DNA of 64,000 bases from Planctomycetota bacterium. Its GTDB lineage: Bacteria > Planctomycetota > Planctomycetia > JALXBF01. The notes beneath the pieces are model-generated. The model did not search any database and was not told the DNA's origin. It worked only from the letters and a program-made list of their open reading frames with translations. The position numbers and the translations under genes are program-made. This document shows positions 8,884-17,900 of the stretch, piece after piece. The stretch is from the NCBI GenBank assembly GCA_026991575.1, contig JALXBF010000049.1, positions 1 to 64,000 on the forward strand. The letters are read 5' to 3'. Each line of letters starts with the position of its first letter. The stretch's first letter is position 1.

Positions 8884-10737
8884 ATGAGCCAGCGTCGGAA
8901 CGCGCAAGACGGGGTTGCCAAGGAGCAGCTCATCGTCGAGTACGTCGATGGCACGCTGTCTCCGGAACTGGCCGCGCAGGTGCGCCGCCATATGGAAAGC
9001 GACGCAACGTTCCGCGAAGAAGTGTTGATCCAGCAGCGTGTGAAAGAACTGCTGGCCCAATACCGGCCCCAGGCCCAGCTGCCCCGCTCTGCCGAACGGC
9101 GCATCCTTGGTCGCCTCCAACTCATCGGACGCAGCTACCACCTCTGGCACGAAGTGCTCCGCGCCGCCGCAGAGGACACCGCTGGTGATAGCACCGCTCA
9201 GCACATCGAAGTCACCGCCCTCAGCGTGCTCGTCGACTACTACCTGGATGGCGATTTGCCGGAGGAGCTCCGCGAGCAGTTTGAGCAGCAACTTGCCATT
9301 GACGAGGCACTCCGACGAGAAGTCGAGCAGATGCGCTGGCTCCAGGAAGTGGCGCTGCCCGCCTGCGTCCAGCAGAACTATGAGCCCGCCGGACATGCGC
9401 TGCGCGAGCGGGTGCTGCGCCAGCTGGATAGCGTCGCCCTCCGCAGCAGCAACCGGTCCGAGCAGACGTCATCGTGGTGGCGCCGGGCCGCCGCGGCCGC
9501 AATCTTGCCGTTGCGGCGCTACCGGCCCCAAATGGCGATCGCAGCCGCGGCATCAGTGCTGATTGCTTCGGCTGCTTTCTTCATGCTCCGCTCTTCCCCG
9601 CAAGCCCCCGAAACGCACTCGGTCGACAGGCCACCCGGTACAGCACACACTGTGCCTCCACAGACCGGCGCCGATGCCCCGTTTTTCGAGGGTTTCGTGT
9701 CATCTGGTCCGGAAACCATCCCCGAAGGGGAGCTCGAGTTCCTTCAGCTTAAGGAGACCGGCCAGCTCTGGAACGGCTTCGGCCCGATCCGCGAGCAGCT
9801 GGCTCAGATGGGCCACGGTGCGCTTAGCCGCGTGACCGAGATTGCTGCCAGCCTGCCCTGGCCTCGGTTTGGCACGCGCCGTGAAGCCGCCGGAGCGGGT
9901 TCCGCCGAGAGCGCGCGAGCGCCCGCTTCCGTCGGCAGATACCGGCTCCGGAACCTCTCGACGCTGCTCAACAGACACTCTGCCTCACCGCGCCCGGCGA
10001 AGGAACGGTCCGAGAAGAACGTGGAGGAAGAACTTCTAGCAGCTGCGAAGCACGTCGGACGAACGATCGCATGGGAGGACGACAGCGGCGACCTTCACTG
10101 TGCCGTCGTCGTCGACGCGGTGCAGGCCGACGAAACAATCTCTTTGCTGTGCCGACGCTATGACCTGCAGCTCACCGAAATGGACGACACCGATGCTGAC
10201 AGCGCCGGTAGACTGATGGTGCTGGAGCTGCCCGCAGAGAAAGCCGAAGAGTTGATCAACGAGATGCAGGAGCGGTTCCAGCGGCTACTAACGCAACGGA
10301 CCGCAAAGAACTCGGCGCCCGGCAGTGCAGAAAGCAAGCGAACGAAGGCACCTCAGCCAGAAGTCGTCGAACATCGCGCCCGGAAACGGCCAGCCGATGT
10401 CGATATCGCCCCCACAGCTCTCAACGGCGTGCACGCCGTTACGTTGCCAATCCGATCCGACGAACGGAACGCATTGCTGCGACTGCTAGCCGTCCTTGAC
10501 CAACACGTGACACGAAGTGCGCGCCGTGCCCTCCGTCGGCTGCCCTTCGGTCGTCCAGCGCCCACGCGTCGCCGACCGCCAGAGGAGCACTCCGGAACAG
10601 GTAAGCCCAGCGAGGAACAGCAGAAGAAAGGCAGCAGACGCAAGAGCGACCGAGTCGTTGTTTACCTGTACTTCGTGTTCGAGCAACCTCGCGACACGAA
10701 CGACGAGAGGAAAACCACCCCGCAGCCCAAACGTTAG
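8884..10737 (+). CDS. Probable anti-sigma factor with duplicated N-terminal domain
   Basis: A 617-residue membrane protein. The N-terminal cytoplasmic part holds two related helical units, LIVEYVDGTLSPELAAQVRR... (about 18-60) and LVDYYLDGDLPEELREQFEQQ... (about 115-155), that resemble the anti-sigma domain (ASD). Neither carries the HxxxCxxC zinc motif. One transmembrane helix (AIAAAASVLIASAAFFML, about 217-236) leads to a large extracytoplasmic region of about 380 residues with no recognised domain and a basic, Gln/Lys-rich end. Its place right after the ECF sigma gene supports an anti-sigma role. GAGGA about 10 nt upstream supports the ATG at 8884. Confidence 0.75.
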   Translation: MSQRRNAQDGVAKEQLIVEYVDGTLSPELAAQVRRHMESDATFREEVLIQQRVKELLAQYRPQAQLPRSAERRILGRLQLIGRSYHLWHEVLRAAAEDTAGDSTAQHIEVTALSVLVDYYLDGDLPEELREQFEQQLAIDEALRREVEQMRWLQEVALPACVQQNYEPAGHALRERVLRQLDSVALRSSNRSEQTSSWWRRAAAAAILPLRRYRPQMAIAAAASVLIASAAFFMLRSSPQAPETHSVDRPPGTAHTVPPQTGADAPFFEGFVSSGPETIPEGELEFLQLKETGQLWNGFGPIREQLAQMGHGALSRVTEIAASLPWPRFGTRREAAGAGSAESARAPASVGRYRLRNLSTLLNRHSASPRPAKERSEKNVEEELLAAAKHVGRTIAWEDDSGDLHCAVVVDAVQADETISLLCRRYDLQLTEMDDTDADSAGRLMVLELPAEKAEELINEMQERFQRLLTQRTAKNSAPGSAESKRTKAPQPEVVEHRARKRPADVDIAPTALNGVHAVTLPIRSDERNALLRLLAVLDQHVTRSARRALRRLPFGRPAPTRRRPPEEHSGTGKPSEEQQKKGSRRKSDRVVVYLYFVFEQPRDTNDERKTTPQPKR

Positions 10738-10929
10738 CCCCCTGACGCTTTCCCGCCACCGGCAAGAACACACGTGTGGCCTGCCCCCGACCCTCGACGA
10801 ACGGCGTCATCTCGCTCTGACATTTGAAAGCCAGCTCTTCTGTACTGCCCGGTCTTAGCGTGCGGCAGGCCAGTGCCTTGGGAACCGACGCAACGTGTCC
10901 GTGACCCGCGTCTGCGCGGGGAGCCTCGC

Positions 10930-11961
10930 TCAGGGGCGCAGCAGCAGTTCGGGAGCAAAGTATCCGTACACGTAGTGGAAGCGCGGGCTGAAAAGACTGG
11001 TTCGCTCTGCACCGTGCCAAGGCTGGCGTCGCATCAACAGGGTGGATAACTGGAGCTGAAACAGGTCGGTCAGTCGCCAGCCGCGGCGCAGCTCGACGAC
11101 ACGTAGCCGCTCCAGCCCGGTCAGCTCGCGGACACGCTCGATCGCATCGTCCAGGTACCCGATGCGGTCGATGAGCCCGTGCTGGAGCGCTTCGTCTGCA
11201 ACGTATACGTCGCCGTTGGCTATGTGCGGCAGCTGCTCTTCCACAATCCGATCCCTTCTGCCCTCACGCACCACATCCAGGAACGTCTGGTAATAGTGCC
11301 GTATCAACTGCATGAACCGCTTTCGCTCCTCGTCCGTTAGCGGTCTGAACGGTGATCCGGCATCCTTCAACGGGCCGCTCTTGAACGTTTCCACTTGCAC
11401 CTGCCACTCGGACAACAGCCCGGAGACGTTGAAGAAGGTCATGCGGACACCGATTGATCCGACCAAAGCGGTCGGTTCGGCGATCACTTCATCCGTGGCA
11501 CATGCCAGGTAGTAGGCGCCCGATGCACCGAGGCCTTGGATAAACGTCACGACTGGAAACGCCGTGTTCGATGTGTCCTGCCGCTGGCGTTTGTACTCCA
11601 ACAGTTCGTGGTACATGCGGTCCGTGGCAGTGACCGTCCCGCCAGGGCTGTCCACTCTAAGGAGCACGCCTCGTACGCGCTGGTCCTTTTCCAGCCGGCG
11701 TAGTGTGCTGCGGAGCGCGGAAGCGGAAGAGGCAGTCAGCAGGCCGTTGATCGGTATGATGACGAGTTTGTCCTCCGCGTCTCGCTCACCGCTGACGAAA
11801 ACCTCACGGTACGGTCTGCCTGTTCGTTCCTGAACGAGGTTGAACAGAACGGCGTTGGTGAGCAAGGAGACAATCAGCAGCAACGCCAGCAGGCGTCGTC
11901 GCCACCTGCCGCGAGGTCTGCCCGCCTTTCCGCCTTCACGGTCGCTGGCCAACTCACTCAT
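10930..11961 (-). CDS. sppA: Signal peptide peptidase SppA (family S49 serine protease)
   Basis: A short-form SppA of 343 residues. An N-terminal signal anchor (LLALLLIVSLLTNAVLFNLV, about 24-43) leads into a ClpP-fold protease domain. The nucleophile is Ser147 in GLGASGAYYLA and the general base is Lys199 in KSGPLKDAGSPF, exactly the numbering of the Bacillus enzyme. The oxyanion-region motif RVDSPGGTV is also present. It cleaves remnant signal peptides and other membrane protein fragments. The start overlaps the preceding gene as ATGA (11958-11961). As last gene of an operon with three SPFH proteins it parallels the known pairing of stomatins with ClpP-class proteases. Confidence 0.93.
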   Translation of the reverse strand: MSELASDREGGKAGRPRGRWRRRLLALLLIVSLLTNAVLFNLVQERTGRPYREVFVSGERDAEDKLVIIPINGLLTASSASALRSTLRRLEKDQRVRGVLLRVDSPGGTVTATDRMYHELLEYKRQRQDTSNTAFPVVTFIQGLGASGAYYLACATDEVIAEPTALVGSIGVRMTFFNVSGLLSEWQVQVETFKSGPLKDAGSPFRPLTDEERKRFMQLIRHYYQTFLDVVREGRRDRIVEEQLPHIANGDVYVADEALQHGLIDRIGYLDDAIERVRELTGLERLRVVELRRGWRLTDLFQLQLSTLLMRRQPWHGAERTSLFSPRFHYVYGYFAPELLLRP

Positions 11962-12521
11962 TGCTGTTCCGGTCTGCCTTCTCCGCCGTTCTGATCTTCG
12001 TTGCGGGTCTGCTGGATCTGCGGCGGTGCCGCGTCCGGGAACGCCGGCGTACCGTACGGCACAGGAGGTTCGAACACGTCAGCCGGTTCGATGTGGTAGA
12101 CGCGCCAGGTGTCGTTCTCTTGTTGCAATCGGTAGGCCTGCCGTTCCCACGGCCTACCTTTGTATACCCGTTCTACGACGATGCGGATTCGGCCGTTGTC
12201 TAGTGTCTCTGTGAGATCGTGGCGGATGGCACGCCCCACGACGCCTTCAAGGCTTTGCTTCAGGTAACTGCGGAACGCCTCCTCACCGCGCTCACGCAGC
12301 TCATTGGCAAGCCTCTGGCGCAGGGTTCCGGTGAAGCAGTCCAGATACTCGGTCACGTCGCCGCGTGCTGCCGCTTCATAGAGTAGGTCGATGCGTTCCT
12401 CCGGCGTGCGGGGCGTAGCTCGGCCCAGGCCACGCCCGGCCATCACGGCGGCCACCGCCAGTACCGCCACCGTCAGCGCGGCAGCAATCGCCTTATGCGA
12501 CCGGTTCGCACCCCGACTCAC
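11958..12521 (-). CDS. Membrane-anchored NTF2/DUF4878-like protein
   Basis: A protein of 187 residues. One N-terminal transmembrane helix (IAAALTVAVLAVAAVMAG) is followed by an alpha+beta region (ERIDLLYEAAARGDVTEYLDCF ... WRVYHIEPADVFEPP) that has the layout of NTF2/SnoaL-like lipoprotein domains. The assignment is by pattern only. The C-terminal tail is Gln/Asn/Glu-rich. It overlaps both neighbours by 4 bp (ATGA), so it is translated together with the upstream HflC-like and downstream SppA genes and probably acts at the periplasmic face of the same complex. Confidence 0.7.
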   Translation of the reverse strand: MSRGANRSHKAIAAALTVAVLAVAAVMAGRGLGRATPRTPEERIDLLYEAAARGDVTEYLDCFTGTLRQRLANELRERGEEAFRSYLKQSLEGVVGRAIRHDLTETLDNGRIRIVVERVYKGRPWERQAYRLQQENDTWRVYHIEPADVFEPPVPYGTPAFPDAAPPQIQQTRNEDQNGGEGRPEQQ

Positions 12522-13489
12522 CGGATAGCCTCTTGCTGCTGAAGCTCTTGCTGGTCACGTCGTTCTGGTTGTTCCCTGTTCTCGATCGGTCTCAGCACCC
12601 CGATATCGACTGGCTTGTGCCGGTCGTCGACCACGATGGTTCGCCGCACGTTGGCCAGCGCGCGGCCCAGGGTGTCGAAGAATAGACGGGCGGTGACCAA
12701 CGACGGCTGTTGGCGGTACTCGTAGAGCAGCTTTCGAAACCGATCCGCTTCTGCCAGCGCGCGGTTGCGCAACTCGGCCGCTTCGGCTCGGGCGCGCTGC
12801 CGGAGAGCATTGGCCTGGGCTCGTGCGGTGAGCCGCTGCTGGTCGGCATAACGGCGCGCCTGCACAACCATCGTTTCCGCCTCTGCGCGGGCTGCGTTCA
12901 CATCGTCGAATGCGTCCTTCACCTCCGCAGGCGCCTCCACTACAGGCAGCGCGATGTCCCGGACCGCGATCCCTAACCCTTGCCGTGCCACCCGCCGCTG
13001 CAACAGCGCCAGTGCCGCAGCGGCAATCTCGGCCTTGCCCGTGGTCAACACGTAGTCGATCTGCCGCGTCGCCAGAACCTCGGACAAAACGCTTACGGTC
13101 AAGCTCGCAAGCACCTTCTCCGGCTGGCTGGTGGCAAACAGGTACGCCACCGGGTCGGAGACCGAGTACTGCACCACGGCCTGCACGACAACCAGGTTTT
13201 GATCGCCGGTCAGGAACAGAGCCAGCGGTGAGGTGGCCGGCATCCCGAGCAGTCGGTCTGCCGCCCCCCTCATGCCCACCGTTAGCCGCTTCACTTCACG
13301 CGGTTTGATGCGATCCACTCGATCCAATCCCCATGGCAGGCCGAAATGTAACCCCGGCTCGCGCAGCGGTGGGTCAAAGCGGCCGAAGCGGCGTACCACG
13401 CCGACTTCGTTCTCAGCCACCGTATAGATGCCCGTTGCGAGGTAGGCAGCCAGTGCGACGATCGCCAGAGCCAGCATCCAACGACTCAT
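12518..13489 (-). CDS. HflC/stomatin-like SPFH protein
   Basis: A protein of 323 residues. An N-terminal transmembrane helix (LALAIVALAAYLATGIY) leads directly into an SPFH/Band 7 domain beginning VAENEVGVVRRFGRFDPPLREPGLHFGLPW, the hallmark entry of HflK/HflC. The domain continues through LFLTGDQNLVVVQAVVQYSV, and a long Ala/Arg/Glu-rich coiled coil (about 205-260) follows. HflK/C form large cages around the FtsH membrane protease. Overlaps of 4 bp join it to both neighbours. A second and third SPFH protein in the same operon suggest a hetero-oligomer. Confidence 0.9.
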   Translation of the reverse strand: MSRWMLALAIVALAAYLATGIYTVAENEVGVVRRFGRFDPPLREPGLHFGLPWGLDRVDRIKPREVKRLTVGMRGAADRLLGMPATSPLALFLTGDQNLVVVQAVVQYSVSDPVAYLFATSQPEKVLASLTVSVLSEVLATRQIDYVLTTGKAEIAAAALALLQRRVARQGLGIAVRDIALPVVEAPAEVKDAFDDVNAARAEAETMVVQARRYADQQRLTARAQANALRQRARAEAAELRNRALAEADRFRKLLYEYRQQPSLVTARLFFDTLGRALANVRRTIVVDDRHKPVDIGVLRPIENREQPERRDQQELQQQEAIR

Positions 13490-14865
13490 GGCTTCCCTCC
13501 GTCACCGCCAGCGGCAGCCTGACCGTCGGCTGCTACCGCCGGCACTTCGGGTTTGGACCCCGCCGGCTCCCCGTTTCCGACGCCGGCCGTAGCCTGCCGC
13601 TCGGTTCGACTCCCGATGGTCGCACCCGATGCGAGTTCGTGGACGGTAGTCAGCAGTCGCATGAGGGGACTTTCTGAGGAAAGCACCAGGACAGCCTTCT
13701 CGTTGAGCATCTTCTGGTACGTTTCCAGCGTCACCAGGAACTCGTAGAAGGTGGGATCTTCCGCGTGCGCTTCATTGGCCACCTTCATTGCTTCTGCTTC
13801 CGCGCGCGCTCGGATCTCGGCAGCATCACGCTCAGCACGCGCCAGCAGCTCGCGCACCTCCTTGTCCGCCTGACTGCGAATCGTCTCGGCGATGCTCCGG
13901 CCTTCGGCCCGCGTCCGGTCTGCCACCGCCTGCCGTTCTGTGCGGATCATGTCATAGATGGCGGAACGGACGGCGGTCGGATGATTGAATCGCTTGATCC
14001 GAACGTCAACGACCTCAATGCCATATTGCTCGTACGCGCTCTTGCGGACCGCATCAACGAGCTTCTGTGCCAACTCATCCAGGAGCACGTCCTCAGGGTT
14101 CAGGCTCACGAACTGCTGCAGCTTCATCTGGCCCACTTCCGCCCGGACCAACGACCAGATGCGGTCTTCGAGTCGGGCCTCAGCCGCTTCGATCGTACCG
14201 ATCGCACGCAGGTAGCGGAGGATAGCGGCTTCGTGTGCCTGGCGCGCCTGGTCCGAGCCCACTGCCACGCCGCTCATCCGTGCCGCAAACTCCGGCGTAG
14301 GCAGCCGCCAGCACGCGAACCACTCGACATTCAGGTTCTGCCCTACCTCCAGACGCTCACTCTGCTGTCCCGCGCCCGGCTCCGCCTCGGGCCGGCTGAG
14401 TCCGATCTGGAACACCCGTCTGGCACCACCCTGGGTAAGCATTTCGCGTCCGGGCGGATTCAGCAATTGCAACCGGCGATCCAGGCGGCGCACCGTCTCA
14501 AACGGCCACTTGAAAGCCAGCCCAGGCTCCACTAGCAGCCGCACCGGCTTGCCGAAAAGCGTAACGTACACGTATTCGGTCTCGTCCACGAAAACGACCG
14601 AGCGAACGAGCAGCACGGCCACGAGTGCCAGGGCAAATAGGCTCAGCGCCACGCGCCGCAGCCGTGTGAGGTTCAGCCGATACGGCCCGGCACTCTGCCA
14701 GTCCTCCCACCAATCCTCGTGATCGTGATCATGGTCATGATGGTGGTGCTCGTGATGCCCATGGTGGTGATGGCCTGGGTCGTGCCGGTGGCCTTCAGGA
14801 CCGTGGGCATGATGGTGCCCGTGGTCACGAGTGTGCGAGCCGCTGGCGATGTCGTCGCGATGCAT
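13486..14865 (-). CDS. HflC-like SPFH protein with His-rich N-terminus
   Basis: A protein of 459 residues from the ATG at 14865, which has GGAG 9 nt upstream; a GTG at 14910 is the alternative. Residues 10-50 are dominated by His, Asp and Glu, with runs such as HHHHGHHEHHHHDHDHDHED, a likely metal-binding stretch on the cytoplasmic side. A transmembrane helix (VALSLFALALVAVLLVRSVVF, about 70-90) precedes an SPFH domain opening VDETEYVYVTLFGKPVR...PGLAFKWPF, typical of HflC. A coiled coil (about 330-385) and a Gly/Ala-rich tail follow. It lies between the ATPase-SPFH fusion and a second HflC-like gene, which suggests a metal-linked partner for the pump. Confidence 0.9.
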   Translation of the reverse strand: MHRDDIASGSHTRDHGHHHAHGPEGHRHDPGHHHHGHHEHHHHDHDHDHEDWWEDWQSAGPYRLNLTRLRRVALSLFALALVAVLLVRSVVFVDETEYVYVTLFGKPVRLLVEPGLAFKWPFETVRRLDRRLQLLNPPGREMLTQGGARRVFQIGLSRPEAEPGAGQQSERLEVGQNLNVEWFACWRLPTPEFAARMSGVAVGSDQARQAHEAAILRYLRAIGTIEAAEARLEDRIWSLVRAEVGQMKLQQFVSLNPEDVLLDELAQKLVDAVRKSAYEQYGIEVVDVRIKRFNHPTAVRSAIYDMIRTERQAVADRTRAEGRSIAETIRSQADKEVRELLARAERDAAEIRARAEAEAMKVANEAHAEDPTFYEFLVTLETYQKMLNEKAVLVLSSESPLMRLLTTVHELASGATIGSRTERQATAGVGNGEPAGSKPEVPAVAADGQAAAGGDGGKP

Positions 14866-14922
14866 CTGGGTTTGCTCCGCTAGTGCGTTCAGCACACGAC
14901 CAAGCCGCACGCGCGCGATGGA

Positions 14923-17900
14923 TCACTCTTCCGGAGGCGGTGGCGGCGGCACGGCCAGCCGCTCGATCGTCTCCTGCAAGAGCCGGCCGAGTCGGGCGAC
15001 GGTGTCCGTGTCGGCCAGCCAGAGCAGCCGCCGACCGGTGCCTGATTGATCAACGATGACCATCTCGCGGTCAGCTACCGCCTGTGCGAGCGTGCGGTGG
15101 TAGAGCCTCAAGGCGGACACGTGCGGCGCGACGCGGTGGCCCGTTAACCTGGCCCGAAACAGCGTCGCTTCCACTTGAGCGCGGGTGACCGTGATGACAG
15201 CCTCCGCCTCGGCCTCGTTCAGGATCCGCCGCGCCGTGCCTTGCAACTGCTGGCGGAGAATGCCCCACAGCGCCTCAACCGGATCACCCGCCACGTTGGC
15301 AGCCACAAGGCGTTCGCTGGCCTGTTGTCCTGCCGAACGAATCAGGCGCTGGACGCGGTATGCTTCCGCTTCGATTTCCAGCCGCTCCCTTTCCTTGTAC
15401 GCCCGGGCAAGTTCACGGAACGCATCGACAACTTCCAGCGGAGGGTGCACGTCCTGCAGTGTCACGGCAACGACCTCTAACGGCAACCCGTAGCCCTCTA
15501 GCCGCTGCTGGATTCGCTCTGCCGCGGCCAGCTCGATCGCGTGCCGGCCGCGGGTCAAGACCGCATTGAAAGACTGGGTCGCCGTCAGTTCCCGGAGCAC
15601 CTCCTCGGCCACCACCCGCACGGTGTCCTCCACGTAGCGGACACGATACAGGTAGCGGAGCACGACGTCCTTGAGCCGATCGGGAGCGATGTGCACCGGG
15701 TCACCGACTGCGACGCGGTACTGGACGGTGGCGTTCAGTTCAAGCAGCCGGTTATCACCGGAAAAGACCAGCGACTCGTCCTCCACCCGCTCCAGCATCC
15801 CATCCCGGTGCGGGCTGTCCCATTCGATTGGCAGCATGCTCTGTTGCAGCGGTCCGGACCGTCGGCGGAACCCGATTTCGACGGCGCGCACTCTAGCGAC
15901 TGGCACCCGGTCGACCAGTTCCAGTGGTTGGGGGAGTCGCCAGTGCAGACCGGGCTGCAAGACGGCGTGGAACTTGCCGAAACGGCGTACGGCACCGATC
16001 TCATCCGGTCCGATCACGGTCAGCCCGCTGGCCAGGTACGCGGCGGCAGCCGCCGCCAGCGTCGCGGCGGCGAGCCGACGACGGCGGTACCAGCCCCAGG
16101 CGACAGCCGGGGTGAAAAAGTCTGCCACGCGCATCACCCAGCGGGCGGCTGCCCGTTCCATCCGTCCCAGTGCCGACCGCTCCCACTTCTCAAACCAGAG
16201 CAGTCGGACAGCGTTGCAGAGCACCAGGAACGAGCCGATCTGATGCGTGATCGCAGCTCCGATTGGGCCAAGCACTTCTTCGGCCGAGAGGAGGATGGCG
16301 CCGGTGTTCAGGCCGAAGGCAAACACAAGGATGTTCTGCCGGATCACGCGCATCACGGCGCGGCTAAAGCGGATCAGTTCGGGCAACGGCTTCAGTGGCT
16401 CACCCATCAGCACCAGGTCGCCGGCCTCCGCGGCGATGTCTGTGCCGACGCCACCGAGTGCCAGACCCGCGTCGGCCACGGCCAGGGCGGGGGCATCGTT
16501 GATGCCGTCGCCAACCATGCCCACTCCGGGCAAGGTGCGTCGGATCCTCCGTTCGCGCAGCCGTCGCCGGTCTCTGTCCCGCACTTCCATGCGCCACTGT
16601 TCGATCCAGCGTGCCTTGTCCGCCGGAAGCATTTCCGCCTCGAACCGGTCAACCCCAACCTGCTCTGCGATGCGGGCCGCCACAGGCCGGCGGTCGCCAG
16701 TCAATAACACGATTTCGCGGATGCCCAGGTGTCGCAGCTCGTGGATGACGTCGGCGGCTTCGGGCCGCACGCGATCTTCAACCCCCAGGGCCCCGACAAC
16801 CTCGCCCTCCACGGCCACCAGCAGCGGACTCATGCCATGCGCTTCCAGCTCCTCCAGCGTGGCTATGGCTGCCTCGACGCCGCGCACGCCAAGCTCCTGC
16901 ATCAAGCGTCGGTTTCCGATGACAACTCGGCCGACGCCGGGCACGGTTCCTTCGATGCCTGCACCGGGATGGACCTTGAAGTCGACAACTTCCGCCAACG
17001 TCAGGCCTCGTCGCTGGGCTTCGGAAACGATCAGCTTCGCGATGTGGTGCTCACTGAGCGACTCGACGGCCGCTGCCCACGCCAGGAGCTGGTCCTCGGT
17101 CACGTCGCCCAGTGGCACGACGCGGCCCAGGTGAAGCTTGGCCTGGGTAAGCGTGCCGGTCTTGTCGAACGCCAGGTAGCGGACGGTGGCCAGCCGCTCC
17201 AGCGCTTCGCTGGCCTTCATGATCACCCCCCGGCGCGCCATCCAGGCCATGGCCGCCATTGCGGCTGCCGGTGTTGCGAGGATGAGGCCACATGGGCAGG
17301 CGACGACCAGAACGGCAAGAGTGGGCATCCAGTTCAGGTTTCTCCAGGAGGGAGCCCCCCAGTTCGTGTAGATCAACGTCAGGACCGCGGCGGTCAGCAC
17401 GGCGGGCAGGAACATTCGGGCATAGCGATCGGCCAGGCGTTCGATCGGTGCCTTGCGTGTCTGGGCCTGCGCCACGAGCTTGATGACCTGGCCCAACGTC
17501 GTTTCTTCGCGCACCCGCTCGGTACGGATCCGAACGGCTCCGTACTGGTTTAGTGCTCCGGCGTAGATCTTGTCCCCCTCCCCTACGTCCACCGGCAGGC
17601 TCTCGCCAGTCAGCGCGCTCTGATCCACCGTGGTGCGGCCTTCGATGACGACGCCGTCGACCGGCACGCGCTCCCCGGGACGAACGATGACGACGTCTCC
17701 GGGTTCGACCTGCTCGATGGGCACTTCGACTTCCGCCCCGTCCCGCAGAACGCGGGCGGTTCGCGGAGCAAGTTCAAGGATCTTGCGCAACTCCCGGTGG
17801 GCACGCTTGAACGCTACCGCCTCCAAGGATTCGCCCACCATCGCGATGAATGCCACCTCGGCCGCCACCCAGTATTCGCGCAGCAGCAACGCAGCGAGCA

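Noticed and set aside
10905-10920. CCCGCG-TCTG-CGCGGG hairpin between the anti-sigma and sppA genes
   Set aside because: No T run on either strand, so not a convincing intrinsic terminator.
15541-16707. Long plus-strand frame of 388 codons opposite the ATPase-SPFH fusion
   Set aside because: Shadow of the minus-strand gene, which has clear domains across the same region.
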